64,000 nt of DNA. Source: an uncultured Bacteroidales bacterium. Lineage in GTDB: Bacteria; Bacteroidota; Bacteroidia; Bacteroidales; UBA932. Where the stretch lies: positions 1 to 64,000 of the forward strand of contig ONCE01000006.1 in the NCBI GenBank assembly GCA_900316245.1. Reading direction: 5' to 3'. Under the pieces are notes generated by a model. That model had not been told where the DNA came from. It did not search any database and saw nothing but the letters and a program-made list of their open reading frames with translations. A program made the translations under genes and the position numbers. Below, one piece after another: positions 62,947 to 64,000 of the stretch. Position 1 is the first letter of the stretch. Each line of letters opens with the position of its first letter.

Positions 62947-64000
62947 ATGAAAAGAATTCTTCTTTTTGTCCTGGCCGCCGCCATCGCTTTTCCCGGCGCC
63001 GCCCAGCATATCGTAAAAGGCTCCATCGAAGGCGTTCCCTATCAGGGTTCCTATCATCCCACATATTCCAGTGACGGAGCCCATTTCGTTCCCAAGAACG
63101 TGATTCTGATGATTGGAGACGGTACGGGCCTGTCCCAGATTGCCTCCGGTTATTATGCCAACAACGGGGAACTCACCTATGCCAACCTCAAGTATATGGG
63201 CTGGGTAACCACCCAGAGCGCCACCCACTTTACCACGGATTCGGCCGCTTCCGGTACCGCCTATGCCACGGGTCAGAAGACTTATAACCGTGCCCTCAGC
63301 CTGGATATGGACAAGAAGCCCATCCCCAGCATCCCCGAGCGGGTTATCGGCAACGGCATCATTTCCGGCGTGGTTAGCACGGACGACCTTAACGGAGCCA
63401 CTCCCGCCGCATTCTTCGCCCATCAGGAAGACAGAGAAATGACGGACGAGATTTGGGCCGATTTACCCGGCAGCGTGCTTCGCTACTTTGCCGCCGGCAG
63501 CAAGGAAAAGTTTGAAAAACGGCCCGAAGCCACCCAGAAGGCCATCCAGGACGCCTTTACCGTGGTGTATTCCCTGGAGGATCCGGCCTGTGCCACCGCT
63601 GAGCGCCTGGGCGTTCTGCCTCCGGCTGTGGAAACCGGTTATATTGTGGACGGCCGTACGGATTTCCTTCCCACGGCAACCCGTCAGGCCATTGATTTCC
63701 TCAATGCCCGCAAGAACGAAGGCAAGGGTTTCTTCCTTATGGTAGAGGGCGCCCGCATAGACAAGGCTTGCCACAGCAACGATTTCCCCAGCGCCGTCAA
63801 GGAACTGCTGGACTTTGACAAGGCCATTGCAGAGGCCATCAAGTTTGCAGACGAAGACGGAAATACCCTGGTGGTAATATCAGCCGACCACGAGACCTCC
63901 GGTCTGGTCCTTTGGGGTGGAGACCCTTCCAAGGGCAATGTGGAAGGCGTTCACATCAGTGGCGGTCATACGCCCCTTCCGGTTCCCATCTTTGCATACG
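62947..64000 (+). CDS. Alkaline phosphatase, PhoA family (3' end cut by window)
   Basis: 351 residues are visible from the ATG at 62947. A signal peptide (LFVLAAAIAFPGAAQ) precedes the alkaline phosphatase fold: metal-ligand region VILMIGDGTGLSQ near residue 51, nucleophile Ser 99 in TDSAASGTA, EGARIDKACHSND near 270, ADHETSGL near 315, and the start of the GGHT motif near 340. Exported enzyme hydrolysing phosphate monoesters. It starts 12 bases after the PrsW stop. The stop codon lies outside the window. Confidence 0.95.
   Translation, partial: MKRILLFVLAAAIAFPGAAQHIVKGSIEGVPYQGSYHPTYSSDGAHFVPKNVILMIGDGTGLSQIASGYYANNGELTYANLKYMGWVTTQSATHFTTDSAASGTAYATGQKTYNRALSLDMDKKPIPSIPERVIGNGIISGVVSTDDLNGATPAAFFAHQEDREMTDEIWADLPGSVLRYFAAGSKEKFEKRPEATQKAIQDAFTVVYSLEDPACATAERLGVLPPAVETGYIVDGRTDFLPTATRQAIDFLNARKNEGKGFFLMVEGARIDKACHSNDFPSAVKELLDFDKAIAEAIKFADEDGNTLVVISADHETSGLVLWGGDPSKGNVEGVHISGGHTPLPVPIFAY

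Overview
The window is a stretch of Bacteroidota (order Bacteroidales) chromosome. The evidence is Bacteroidota-type promoters (TTTG, 19-21 bases, TAnnTTTG), LytTR regulators with four-helix membrane domains, a fimbrillin-like lipoprotein operon, pyrophosphate-type PPDK, an S16 protein with a long Ala/Glu tail, BlaI plus M56-peptidase pairs and ECF sigma/anti-sigma pairs. Base composition looks GC-rich for the group (mid-fifties by eye), which suits an uncultivated gut or rumen lineage; the genus cannot be fixed from the sequence.

Layout. 1-9002: a leftward efflux operon (TolC, MacA-type adaptor, three FtsX-type permeases, one ATPase) behind a strong sigma-54 promoter, with its own histidine kinase and sigma-54 activator at 9100-11291. 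11510-12868: a tyrosine recombinase. 12869-13701: no convincing gene, but a tRNA-3'-end-like sequence, a compact set of long hairpins and a 51-bp six-copy tandem array. 13702-18445: small envelope and regulatory genes (flavinylated lipoprotein, LytTR regulator, ExbB-like protein, DUF2207/LemA, DUF975). 18442-23278: GH2 glycosidase, rimM-rpsP, a small barrel and a lipoprotein. 23341-27179: tRNA-Leu and a surface operon (52-aa peptide, fimbrillin-like lipoprotein, large secreted repeat protein). 27180-30078: nitroreductase, ALDH3-type dehydrogenase, SDR. 30133-35663: three copies of a 109-bp palindromic repeat, one directly upstream of a REP-associated tyrosine transposase (RAYT), around a BlaI/M56-TonB pair and an ECF sigma module. 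35696-40070: xylose transporter, isomerase and kinase immediately downstream of tRNA-Pro. 40099-49003: phospholipase D-type synthase, LolD-like ATPase, a second ECF module behind a split transketolase, menA, lepA and a second LytTR regulator. 49162-64000: ppdK, a low-GC orphan, PIN-PhoH, a decayed PurL-like protein, folC, a 1683-residue alpha-2-macroglobulin, tRNA-Val, PrsW and an alkaline phosphatase cut by the window end.

How it fits together. XylE, XylA and XylB take xylose to xylulose 5-phosphate, and the split transketolase feeds this into the pentose phosphate pathway. The efflux operon appears to be one closed circuit: kinase and sigma-54 activator, TGTAAAG/CTTTACA half-sites at both promoters, and a matching -24/-12 promoter.

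The most interesting systems are the REP/RAYT family, the sigma-54 efflux circuit with its phased half-sites, the hairpin element beside the recombinase, the PurL-like pseudoenzyme, and palindromic repeats that appear to have been absorbed in frame into the alpha-2-macroglobulin gene. All calls come from reading the sequence; no database search was run.
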